Positions 35,474 to 43,573 of a stretch of 64,000 bases of DNA are shown here, in pieces. This stretch comes from Pleurocapsa sp. PCC 7319 (GTDB lineage Bacteria > Cyanobacteriota > Cyanobacteriia > Cyanobacteriales > Xenococcaceae). Within the stretch, counting starts at the first letter, position 1; the number at the start of each line of letters is the position of its first letter. Both the position numbers and the translations under genes were made by a program. The stretch spans positions 4,127,322 to 4,191,321 of the forward strand of contig NZ_KB235922.1 of assembly GCF_000332195.1 (NCBI RefSeq), written 5' to 3'. The notes beneath the pieces were generated by a model that saw only the letters and a list, made by a program, of their open reading frames with translations, ran no database searches and had not been told where the DNA came from.

Positions 35474-36656
35474 CTTTATAATCCAAAGGTTTTGCTAACT
35501 CTAAACCAGCTTGGAAATACAGTTTCGCCTTAGCTTTTTGATTTAAATTGAAATATATCTTGCCCAGAGTGTCATAAGTATTAACCAAACCATAATAGTT
35601 ATAAGTTTGTTGTTGAACCTCGATTAACTCGGCGTAAGTCGCGATTGCATCATCTGTGCGCTTAGTTTGTTGATATAGTTCCCCTAGTCTAGTTAAAGCA
35701 TCGCTAGCTATTGCTAATTTTTGCGTTTGGGATGCCATTGTAAAAACCCGATCATAAGCTTTGATAGCTTTATCTGGTTGATTTAAAGTTTCATAATTCT
35801 GGGCGATCGCCATTTCTAAAGCCGGTATTTTATTTAATTGTTGAGCAGCAGAATATTGCTTGAGCAAACGTTTTCTCGTCGTAATTGCTTTATTCGTTTG
35901 CTCGGTGCGATCGTAAATATCAATTAAAGTGCTGAGATAGAATTTTTGTTTATTGCTTAGTTTAGTTTTTTGTTCGTCAAAAGTATCAACAGTTGATAAC
36001 TCTTGGTAAATTTTGGCAGCTTGTTGATAGTCAAATCTAGCCAAATAGAGTTTTCCCAGAGTCTCTAAATTTTTTTGTTCTGCAATCGAACTATTTGTTT
36101 TTCTATTATTAGTTAATATTTGCTGATAAATAGCTATAGCCCGATCTAAATATCCAACTTCTTGATAGGCTTGAGCAAACTGATTTAGTAAAGCAGTAGT
36201 TAGTGGTTTTTTAGCGGTTATTTCCTCTTGAATTGTAATCAAACGTTTGGCAATATTACGGACATCTGCACCACGATTCTCTTGCCAAGCGATCGCACCA
36301 ATTTTTCCCAAAGCTTTGATTTCTGCGCTCGTATCAAGAGCACGAGTAAGTCTTAACTGTCGATACCACAGTTTAAAAGCCTGATCGGTATTACCCTGAG
36401 CTAATTCTGCTGTTGCAGTCTGATTAAGATCAATTATGGTTTTTTCAATCCGATATTTTTCAAAAGATGTCAATTCTCTTTGACCATAACCAGGAGGAAT
36501 CAAAGGATCGGATTTGATAGTTTCTAAAGGATTAACTAGATCAGTCTGAGCTTGGGCTATTGTCTGAACAGAAACAAAATTACTAATTCCCAAAAAGCAC
36601 GTCAATAATAATATTTTCCAATTATTATTATTGAGTATTAAAAGTTGTTCGCTCAT
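35433..36656 (-). CDS. Exported tetratricopeptide repeat protein
   Basis: A 407-residue protein with an N-terminal signal sequence (NWKILLLTCFLGISNFVSVQ, ending near AQAQ at residue 37). From about residue 80 it is built of TPR units: QGNTDQAFKLWYRQLRLTRA, NQFAQAYQEVGYLDRAIAIY, LARFDYQQAAKIYQELSTVD, QNYETLNQPDKAIKAYDRVF and LGELYQQTKRTDDAIATYAE among others. Likely periplasmic or thylakoid-lumen scaffolding; no specific role can be given. The last codons run to the edge of the IS1 remnant. Confidence 0.82.
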   Translation of the reverse strand: MSEQLLILNNNNWKILLLTCFLGISNFVSVQTIAQAQTDLVNPLETIKSDPLIPPGYGQRELTSFEKYRIEKTIIDLNQTATAELAQGNTDQAFKLWYRQLRLTRALDTSAEIKALGKIGAIAWQENRGADVRNIAKRLITIQEEITAKKPLTTALLNQFAQAYQEVGYLDRAIAIYQQILTNNRKTNSSIAEQKNLETLGKLYLARFDYQQAAKIYQELSTVDTFDEQKTKLSNKQKFYLSTLIDIYDRTEQTNKAITTRKRLLKQYSAAQQLNKIPALEMAIAQNYETLNQPDKAIKAYDRVFTMASQTQKLAIASDALTRLGELYQQTKRTDDAIATYAELIEVQQQTYNYYGLVNTYDTLGKIYFNLNQKAKAKLYFQAGLELAKPLDYKVEYFNNQINSTVQ

Positions 36657-36694
36657 GTAGTTTATTTATTGGAGTACTCTTAGTGAAAAATTAG

Positions 36695-38155
36695 CTATTC
36701 CATAGCACTTTGATAAATTTTTTCGTTAGCTTTGACTGATTTAAAAAAGTCTACTATGGGGCGTGGATAGTCTACACCTAATCTGACTCCATATTGCTGT
36801 TGTTCTTCTGTGGTTAATTTCCCTGGTTCCCGAGCTAAAGCACCAGGAAGTGCTGCTAATTCTGGTAGCCAGTGTTTAATATAATTTCCCTTGGGGTCGT
36901 AATCTTTGGTTTGTTTAGGAATATTAAAGTAGCGAAAACCCCGTGCATCATTGCCAACTCCGGCAGTATAATTCCAATTTCCCCAATTACTACACACATC
37001 ATAATCAATCAGGAGAGATTCAAACCATTCTGCACCCATTTGCCAATTTATACCCAGGTTTTTTGTGAGGAAACTAGCAACATTTTGTCTACCACGATTA
37101 GACATAAAACCTGTGGCAGCTAATTCTTGCATATTGGCGTCAATTAAGGGATAACCAGTTTTGCCTTCTCGCCAAAGATCGAAGCGTTTCCAATCTTCTT
37201 TCCAGGGAATTGCTTTTCCTTGTAATCCTTCAATTTTAAATACCTTGTTACCGTGTTTTGCCACTATGAAACGAAAAAAATCACGCCAGATAAGCTCGAA
37301 AATTAACCAGTAGGTTGAATTGTTTTTCACCCTTTCAGTCTCATATTGAATTACTCGATCATTGATATATCGTGGAGAAATACAGCCTAACGCTAACCAG
37401 GGAGAAAACTTAGACGAATAGTTTGCCCCCAACATTCCGTTGCGGGTTTCCTTATATTCCCGAAGACAGTCTTCTTGCCAAAAGTAATTCTGTAATCTTT
37501 TAAGAGCTTCGCTTTCGCCACCTTTAAAATTTAAGACTGCTCGCTCGTCAAATTGTGGAGTCTCAAGACCCAATTCCTCTAAAGTTGGGATTTTTCCTGG
37601 ATCTATTTCTGGTAAAGAAGTTAGTTCTTTCGGTGCGGGAATAGCTTCTTCAATAGCAGATTTTTTTTCAACTTGCTTCCGAAAATTAGTATATAGTTCT
37701 GGTATTTGACTAATTTCAAAGGGTAAATCTGCCAACAAATACAAGGTTGCTTCCCAAAAGCTTTTCGTTTTGATGTTATGAGCAGATAATGCTTTTGTAA
37801 CTTCTTTCTCTACCTGTTTTTCTTCGCTAGTAACTTCTTGACTGTAATAGACTTGGTCAACTTTTAACTGTTCGGCGATCGCGGGAATGATTTTTGCTGG
37901 TAAACCCTGACGTACAATCAAATTACTCCCTAATTTCTGTAGAGAGGCACGCAGATCGGCTACACTTTCAACTAAAAATTGTGCGCGAAACTTGCCTGTT
38001 TTCGGAAAACCAAAAGAAGTTGTCTCAAACTGACGCGGATCGAAACAATATACGGGAATAATCTCTGCTTTTTGCCCCAGAGCTTCATAAATAGCTTCGC
38101 GATCATGAACTCGTAAATCATTACGATACCAAATTAAAATACGTTGTTGCGTCAT
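36695..38155 (-). CDS. DASH-type cryptochrome / photolyase
   Basis: A 486-residue flavoprotein. The photolyase N-terminal domain begins with ILIWYRNDLRVHDREAIYEA; the FAD domain has ANYSSKFSPWLALGCISPRY, WRDFFRFIVAKHGNKVF, GYPLIDANMQELAATGFMSN, RGRQNVASFL and WEWF-like WQMGAEWFESLLIDYDVCSN followed by GNWNYTAGVGNDAR. The FRYFNIPKQTKDYDPKGNYI ending and overall length match the Cry-DASH clade (Synechocystis Sll1629 type). These repair cyclobutane dimers mainly in single-stranded DNA and may be light-responsive. Confidence 0.92.
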   Translation of the reverse strand: MTQQRILIWYRNDLRVHDREAIYEALGQKAEIIPVYCFDPRQFETTSFGFPKTGKFRAQFLVESVADLRASLQKLGSNLIVRQGLPAKIIPAIAEQLKVDQVYYSQEVTSEEKQVEKEVTKALSAHNIKTKSFWEATLYLLADLPFEISQIPELYTNFRKQVEKKSAIEEAIPAPKELTSLPEIDPGKIPTLEELGLETPQFDERAVLNFKGGESEALKRLQNYFWQEDCLREYKETRNGMLGANYSSKFSPWLALGCISPRYINDRVIQYETERVKNNSTYWLIFELIWRDFFRFIVAKHGNKVFKIEGLQGKAIPWKEDWKRFDLWREGKTGYPLIDANMQELAATGFMSNRGRQNVASFLTKNLGINWQMGAEWFESLLIDYDVCSNWGNWNYTAGVGNDARGFRYFNIPKQTKDYDPKGNYIKHWLPELAALPGALAREPGKLTTEEQQQYGVRLGVDYPRPIVDFFKSVKANEKIYQSAME

Positions 38156-38289
38156 GCTAAGATTTACAGTTTTTTAACATAAAGTTTGCAATATCTAGGT
38201 GATTCTTAAGTAATAGACACAAAAGACATACTTCGCTCTATATTTAATATAGGATAGATAATCCTTGAGTTTTCTTTCTTGAGCAATTT

Positions 38290-38901
38290 ATGAGGGATGC
38301 CAGACAATACGCTCCTGCTACTCAACGTAATCGCGAACCAATCTTAGAAATATTAACCAAAATTTTACCTGCCAAAAGCAATGTTTTAGAAATTGCTAGT
38401 GGTACTGGAGAACACGCTGTTTTTTTTGCCTCTCAGTTACAATCTTGTCATTGGATTCCATCGGATAATAATCCTTTAGCTTGTGAAAGCATTATCGCTT
38501 GGAAAAATTTTGTTGGTGTAGATAATTTGGATACGCCTTTAAAAATCGATGTAACGAAAGATGATTGGATAGACCAATTAGCAACGTACAAGATTGATGC
38601 GATCGTCAACATTAACATGATTCATATTGCTCCCTGGCAAGCTTGTTTGAGTTTAATGAATGGAGCCGGGCAAATATTGCCCCCGGGAGGTATTCTTTAT
38701 CTGTATGGACCTTATAAACGTGATGGGGAACATACTGCTCCTAGCAATGCTAATTTTGATCGTTCACTACGCGATCGCAATGATCAATGGGGTGTGAGGG
38801 ATCTAGAAGCGGTAATTGAAGTTGCAGCCACAGCTAAATTAAGACTACAACAAGTTATTGAGATGCCTGCCAATAATTTATCAGTAATTTTTAGCCGCTA
38901 A
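38290..38901 (+). CDS. DUF938 SAM-dependent methyltransferase-like protein
   Basis: A 203-residue protein starting MRDARQYAPATQRNREPILE, the DUF938 N-terminus, with motif I as VLEIASGTGEHAVFFASQL near residue 36, the acidic loop WIPSDNNPLA, NINMIHIAPWQACLSLM and LYGPYKRDGEHTAPSNANFD. The class I methyltransferase fold is clear; the substrate is unknown. It lies 32 bp before the response regulator gene. Confidence 0.88.
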   Translation: MRDARQYAPATQRNREPILEILTKILPAKSNVLEIASGTGEHAVFFASQLQSCHWIPSDNNPLACESIIAWKNFVGVDNLDTPLKIDVTKDDWIDQLATYKIDAIVNINMIHIAPWQACLSLMNGAGQILPPGGILYLYGPYKRDGEHTAPSNANFDRSLRDRNDQWGVRDLEAVIEVAATAKLRLQQVIEMPANNLSVIFSR

Positions 38902-38933
38902 ATAAACAATTTTTAGACAAACTAAATTGTAAG

Positions 38934-39710
38934 ATGATCCAAGTTTTCCTCGTAGACGATCAATATTTGATGTTGGAAGGTATTAAGGCAATCTTAAAAA
39001 GTGAGCCAGGAATTAATGTAATTGGTACTGCTTACGATGGACAAAGAGCGATTACTCAAATTGAAAAATTACAACCAGATGTTGTCTTGATTGATATTGA
39101 AATGCCTAAAATGAACGGTATCACGGCAACTAAGTATATCTGTAAGTATTTGCCCAATACTAAAGTAATTGTGCTTACAGGTCACAAATATTGTAATTAT
39201 ATTAGCCAAGCTCTACAAGCAGGTGCTTCAAGTTATTTGTTAAAAGATAGTTTAGCTGACGATCTCAAGCAAGCGATATATTCGATTAGTAGAGGTTATT
39301 CTTATATTGAAGCTCATTTATTAACTCAAGCAATAAATAAAATAAAAGCCAAAAACATTATTAACCCTCGTAAGAAGACTACTTATATCAAAAAGTATCG
39401 CAAGAATATCTATACTTCCTCGATTTCTTTGCCACATAAGCAACACCCTGTATTGAAAGCTTCAACAAATAAGGGTTATCGCTGGAAAAAAAACAAGTTT
39501 GGTATTAGTAAAGCCAGTCTCGCACCTATATTAGAACCATCAACCTTAGAGCACATAGAGGGAAATGATTATTCTCAATATTTACACCGTCGACCAAACT
39601 TGATTCAAGAACCAAAATCATTCAATAATCATCTCAAATTTGTGAAAAGGCTGACCTGGCTGCTGATTGCGATCGCCAGTACTATCTTATCTGTGATTAT
39701 TTTTTCCTAA
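38934..39710 (+). CDS. Response regulator with C-terminal membrane anchor
   Basis: A 258-residue protein. Residues 1-125 form a NarL/CheY-type receiver: VFLVDDQ (acidic pocket), VVLIDIEMPKMNG (phospho-acceptor Asp near residue 54), VIVLTGH (Thr) and SYLLKDS (Lys). In place of a LuxR-type helix-turn-helix, residues 125-235 are basic and Ser/Lys-rich without recognisable domain. The last 21 residues are hydrophobic (LTWLLIAIASTILSVIIFS), a tail anchor. It has no kinase neighbour. Confidence 0.85.
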   Translation: MIQVFLVDDQYLMLEGIKAILKSEPGINVIGTAYDGQRAITQIEKLQPDVVLIDIEMPKMNGITATKYICKYLPNTKVIVLTGHKYCNYISQALQAGASSYLLKDSLADDLKQAIYSISRGYSYIEAHLLTQAINKIKAKNIINPRKKTTYIKKYRKNIYTSSISLPHKQHPVLKASTNKGYRWKKNKFGISKASLAPILEPSTLEHIEGNDYSQYLHRRPNLIQEPKSFNNHLKFVKRLTWLLIAIASTILSVIIFS

Positions 39711-39880
39711 ATTTTCCCAAAACTGATTATTTTCCTCGGGTGAGCGAAATTTACGGTGGCCAAAATTTTAATTGCCGTTACTCGTTACTTAAAGCGTCTC
39801 TATTATTTAACTCCACACCTTTTTTCGTTCACCCATTTTCCTCCCAGCTTCGAGTCACTGAAAATAAGCAATTATCATAT

Positions 39881-40669
39881 TTAACGTAAAGGCCACCAAG
39901 ATACTTTATCCCTAGTCGCTCCATAAACCGCTTTCATTTCTTCAGGATTGAGCACTTGAACTAAATCACTGTGAGTAGCTTTATCAGACTTTAATAATCC
40001 GATTTTAGTCATACCTTTGAGAACTTGTTCGACCGTACGATGATTTAATTGGCAAGCTTTAGCAATCACCTCTACAGGTAAATCAAATACAAAAACACCA
40101 TCGCCCTGAGGTTGATTCCCTAATTCCCTCTCCTGATAAATTAAAGCTCTTAATAATGCTGCTACAGCTTGGGGTGGATAAGTACTGCAATTTAGCAAAT
40201 GATATTGAAACTTTTCTTGCAATTCAAACATCAACCCATATCGCTGTCGAAATATTGACGATTCTTGATGTAGTATTTTAACTACTTCTAAAGGGATTTT
40301 AACTACGTCTGCGGTTTTATAAGCTTCTACTAAACTTGGGAAAGCACGAGAAACTTTGCCAAAACTTAAAGCTAAGTTTTGCATACCAAAACAACTTCCA
40401 ACGTAAGTTATAGCAATTATTCGATCCAATGGTGTACTACGCACAACAATTGGTCCTCCATGAATTACAACATAGAGATATTCCAAAGAAGTATCGGTGC
40501 GAAATGCGGTGTAAATTGGTCGACTAGAGTACAATTTTTCTCGAATCATTTGCTCGGGAGCAATATATTTAGTTAACCAAGATGACATTAACCCCCTAAA
40601 TAAAAAATTATTTTGAGTCAAATACTCGATCAAATCTAAGTTTTCCGTTTCTTCTGTTGACTTACTCAC
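39881..40669 (-). CDS. Crp/Fnr-family transcriptional regulator
   Basis: A 262-residue protein. Residues 45-140 form a cyclic-nucleotide-binding-like beta roll (YLYVVIHGGPIVVRSTPLDR then IIAITYVGSCFGMQNLAL), lacking an obvious cAMP RE-x6-RS signature. Residues 165-240 form the C-terminal helix-turn-helix region (FDLPVEVIAKACQLNHRTVE followed by QVLKGMTKIGLL). A DNR/Fnr-like ligand type is possible. It is divergent from the SLC13 permease, 150 bp away, and might regulate it. Confidence 0.78.
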   Translation of the reverse strand: MSKSTEETENLDLIEYLTQNNFLFRGLMSSWLTKYIAPEQMIREKLYSSRPIYTAFRTDTSLEYLYVVIHGGPIVVRSTPLDRIIAITYVGSCFGMQNLALSFGKVSRAFPSLVEAYKTADVVKIPLEVVKILHQESSIFRQRYGLMFELQEKFQYHLLNCSTYPPQAVAALLRALIYQERELGNQPQGDGVFVFDLPVEVIAKACQLNHRTVEQVLKGMTKIGLLKSDKATHSDLVQVLNPEEMKAVYGATRDKVSWWPLR

Positions 40670-40818
40670 TTTTATTATCCATACTGTATCAACTAGCTAA
40701 AACTATCTAAACTATCTGAGATTTACTTAAGGTTAAATTTCGATTGAATTAGAAAACATTTGAAATTTATTCATGTTACACTTTACTCTAATTTATTTTT
40801 GTTGAGGAAATATCCAGC

Positions 40819-42726
40819 ATGGAAGCTCGACGAATCTCCCACCGTATTTTCGCGCCGAAAACTTGGAAACATTGGCTCTTGCTGACGTTTATGGGTTTGA
40901 TTGCCTCCATTGGAATCGCTCTACTATCATATGTTGCTACTTCTCCTAGTTTTGCTCTTTCCTGGCAGGCATGGGTAGCAATATTCGTTGCCATCAGTGT
41001 TTTTTTATTCAACGCTCTGACAACTCTCTCCACAGAAATTATCTTTTTGGGTGGTGCGGCAGTCTTATTTGTAAGTGGTATTTTAAACGAACAAGATGCT
41101 TTTGCCGGTTTTAGTAATTCAGGGATGATCACCGTAGCCGTACTCTACATTGTGGTTACTGGTTTATCCCAAACTGGAGGTTTAAACTGGATCTCTCAAC
41201 GAGTATTGGGACTTCCTCAAGGTCATAACGCAGCTCTCTTGCGCTTGATGACTCCTGTCATGGGAATGAGTGCTTTTTTAAACAACACTCCTGTAGTGGC
41301 GATGTTCATTCCCATAGTAACTGACTGGTCGCGTAAACTGCGGATTAGCCCTTCTAAGTTAATGATTCCTCTGAGCTATGCAGCGATTTTCGGGGGCATG
41401 TGTACTTTAATTGGTACAAGTACTAATTTAGTAGTTAACGGTTTATTAATCTCCACTACAAATTTACCAGGCTTAAAGTTATTCGATCTGGCGGTGGTAG
41501 GTTTGCCTTGTGCGATCGCCGGGAGCATATATTTGTTTCTGACTCATCGCTGGTTACTACCGAGTCGTAAGCCTGTAATTAGCGAAGCCGACGATGTCCG
41601 CCAGTACACGGTAGAAATGATGGTTTCGCAAGATAGTCCCCTGACAGGAGATAGTATTGAAGCGGCAGGTTTACGTCATTTACCAGGATTGTACTTAGTA
41701 GAAATTGTCCGCGATCAAATGATTATCCCGGCTGTTAGTCCCAAGGAAGTTCTACGAGATGGCGATCGCCTGGTATTTATTGGCATGATTGATTCGATTG
41801 TGGATTTAAATCGTCTTAGGGGTTTACAACCGGCTACTGACGAAGTATTTAAGCTCGATACCCCACGCTCTGAACGTTGTCTAATTGAAGCAGTAGTGTC
41901 TAACACCTCTGCCATGGTGGGCAAAACAATTCGCGAAGGAAAATTTAGAACCCAATATAATGCCGTGGTATTGGCGGTTGCTCGTAACGGAGAGCGATTA
42001 CCAGGCAAAATTGGTAGTATTCGTCTCCAGCCTGGCGATACCTTATTACTGGAAGCTAATGCTAATTTCCTATCTCAGCAACGTATCTCTAGAGATTTTT
42101 ATTTAGTTAATGGTATCCCTGATTCTGAACCACTACGCCATGAAAAAGCACCTTTAGCGATCGCTATTTTAGGAGCGATGGTCTTTTTGGCAACTATTGG
42201 CTGGATGACTATGCTTAAGGCAGCAGTATTAGCATCGGTGGTGATGTTATTGACGGGTTGTTGTTCTTCTGTTAGAGCCTTACGTAATATTGAGTGGTCA
42301 GTATTATTGGTGATTGGGGCAGCTTTGAGTATTGGTAAAGCTCTAGAATCGACAGGAGCAGCAGGAGCGATCGCCTCAAGTTTAATTGACTTTTCAGGAA
42401 ACAATCCTTGGCTGGCGTTGGCGATTATTTATGGATTGACTAACCTCTTGACAGAAACCATTACTAATAATGCTGCTGCTGCACTGGTATTTCCGATTGC
42501 CCTGGCTTTATCTCAAGATCTAGATGTCAGCTTTATGCCTTTTGTAATTGCCATGATGATTGGTGCATCGGCTAGTTTCTCTACTCCCATTGGCTATCAG
42601 ACTAACTTGATGGTCTATGGACCAGGAGGTTATCGGTTTACTGACTTTATGCGAGTTGGCATCCCGCTCAATCTTCTATTTTGGCTAATTACGATTGGTC
42701 TAACTCCCATATTTTTTCCTTTTTAG
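40819..42726 (+). CDS. SLC13/DASS-type permease with central RCK_C (TrkA-C) domains
   Basis: A 635-residue membrane protein with about eleven helices split into two halves. Around residues 265-435 two soluble TrkA-C domains are inserted (VEMMVSQDSPLTGDSIEAAG; CLIEAVVSNTSAMVGKTIRE). Transport signatures are SAFLNNTPVVAMFIPIVTDW and LTETITNNAAAALVFPIALA, the paired hairpin SNT-like motifs of the DASS fold. Relatives in cyanobacteria move sulfate or dicarboxylates; the substrate here is not determined. GAGG lies before ATG 40819. Confidence 0.85.
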   Translation: MEARRISHRIFAPKTWKHWLLLTFMGLIASIGIALLSYVATSPSFALSWQAWVAIFVAISVFLFNALTTLSTEIIFLGGAAVLFVSGILNEQDAFAGFSNSGMITVAVLYIVVTGLSQTGGLNWISQRVLGLPQGHNAALLRLMTPVMGMSAFLNNTPVVAMFIPIVTDWSRKLRISPSKLMIPLSYAAIFGGMCTLIGTSTNLVVNGLLISTTNLPGLKLFDLAVVGLPCAIAGSIYLFLTHRWLLPSRKPVISEADDVRQYTVEMMVSQDSPLTGDSIEAAGLRHLPGLYLVEIVRDQMIIPAVSPKEVLRDGDRLVFIGMIDSIVDLNRLRGLQPATDEVFKLDTPRSERCLIEAVVSNTSAMVGKTIREGKFRTQYNAVVLAVARNGERLPGKIGSIRLQPGDTLLLEANANFLSQQRISRDFYLVNGIPDSEPLRHEKAPLAIAILGAMVFLATIGWMTMLKAAVLASVVMLLTGCCSSVRALRNIEWSVLLVIGAALSIGKALESTGAAGAIASSLIDFSGNNPWLALAIIYGLTNLLTETITNNAAAALVFPIALALSQDLDVSFMPFVIAMMIGASASFSTPIGYQTNLMVYGPGGYRFTDFMRVGIPLNLLFWLITIGLTPIFFPF

Positions 42727-42831
42727 CAACATCCTAGTTCTTCGTTACAATTTTCTTGGCTAACTACAAGATTTACAGGTATTAGTAAGCTTTGACGCAT
42801 TCAAACTGCATCCCCAGATTTTGGGAAAGGC

Positions 42832-42852
42832 AATAGGGAATAGGGAATAGGC
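42832..42852. repeat. Heptanucleotide tandem array, unit AATAGGG x3
   Basis: Three units (third AATAGGC) in the convergent gap between the permease and the PatD-like gene. Confidence 0.7.
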
Positions 42853-42889
42853 AACAGAATATATGCAACCTAGGTGAGTCTAAGCTTAG

Positions 42890-43261
42890 CTAGCCGCTAT
42901 TTGCTAACATTACTTGACAATAACCAATTAGTTTAGTTACGCGATCGCTGATACTTTGAATTCTTTTAGTCTGAGTGGATTGTTGACGAGCAGACTTAAG
43001 GAACAAGATATCTGTGGTTAATAATTTAAACTCACGCTTAATTTCTGTTTGTACCGATTGCCATCGAGAAGCGATCGCCTTTTCTAATTCTTGCTCATCA
43101 AGGTCAGTAACATTCTTGTCAAACCAATGTTGCAGTTCCTGAAACTTTTGCTGGATCTGAGAATTAGCCTTTTTCTCCTCCGGATTGCCTAAAAAGCTCT
43201 TAAAATTTGTTAACAAAATTAAGAAATCCTGATATGCTCGATTATGTGATGGAGATAACAT
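42890..43261 (-). CDS. PatD-like protein
   Basis: A 123-residue helical protein beginning MLSPSHNRAYQDFLILLTNF, with LDEQELEKAIASRWQSVQTE and IKREFKLLTTDILFLKSARQ in the second half. This layout matches my memory of PatD, a small cyanobacterial protein named for control of heterocyst frequency in Anabaena but also present in unicellular species. Function in a non-heterocystous organism is unknown. Start is ATG 43261, divergent from rel. Confidence 0.6.
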   Translation of the reverse strand: MLSPSHNRAYQDFLILLTNFKSFLGNPEEKKANSQIQQKFQELQHWFDKNVTDLDEQELEKAIASRWQSVQTEIKREFKLLTTDILFLKSARQQSTQTKRIQSISDRVTKLIGYCQVMLANSG

Positions 43262-43573
43262 TATTCAGTTAAGCAAAGGTAATGTATGAGGTAAAATTAT
43301 ACTAAGTCGCCTTGACTTTTCAGCTTATTCTATAACTTTTAGAATGAAAATTGGCTGGTTAAAGTAGACTTTAGTTCTTAAAAAATAAGATAATTTTATA
43401 CATTAATACTTAAGCAGATTACACAATTAGACTATAAACCTAGCTTAAAATACTTAACTCACAAGACAGTTATCCATATAAAGTAAAAGAATATTTAGAC
43501 GAAAGTTACATCAATTTAAGGTTTTCCCCGATCTATTTTGTCCTTCCACATTTACTTATAATTTTATTGATCT
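43262..43573. other. Divergent intergenic region, PatD-like / rel
   Basis: About 310 AT-rich base pairs without a coding frame, terminator or repeat that I recognise; presumably promoters for both genes. Confidence 0.5.

Noticed and set aside
35641-35660. GCGATTGCATC in the TPR gene as another HIP1 module
   Set aside because: The surrounding codons fit a regular TPR unit with no extra length, so it is just a HIP1-like variant.
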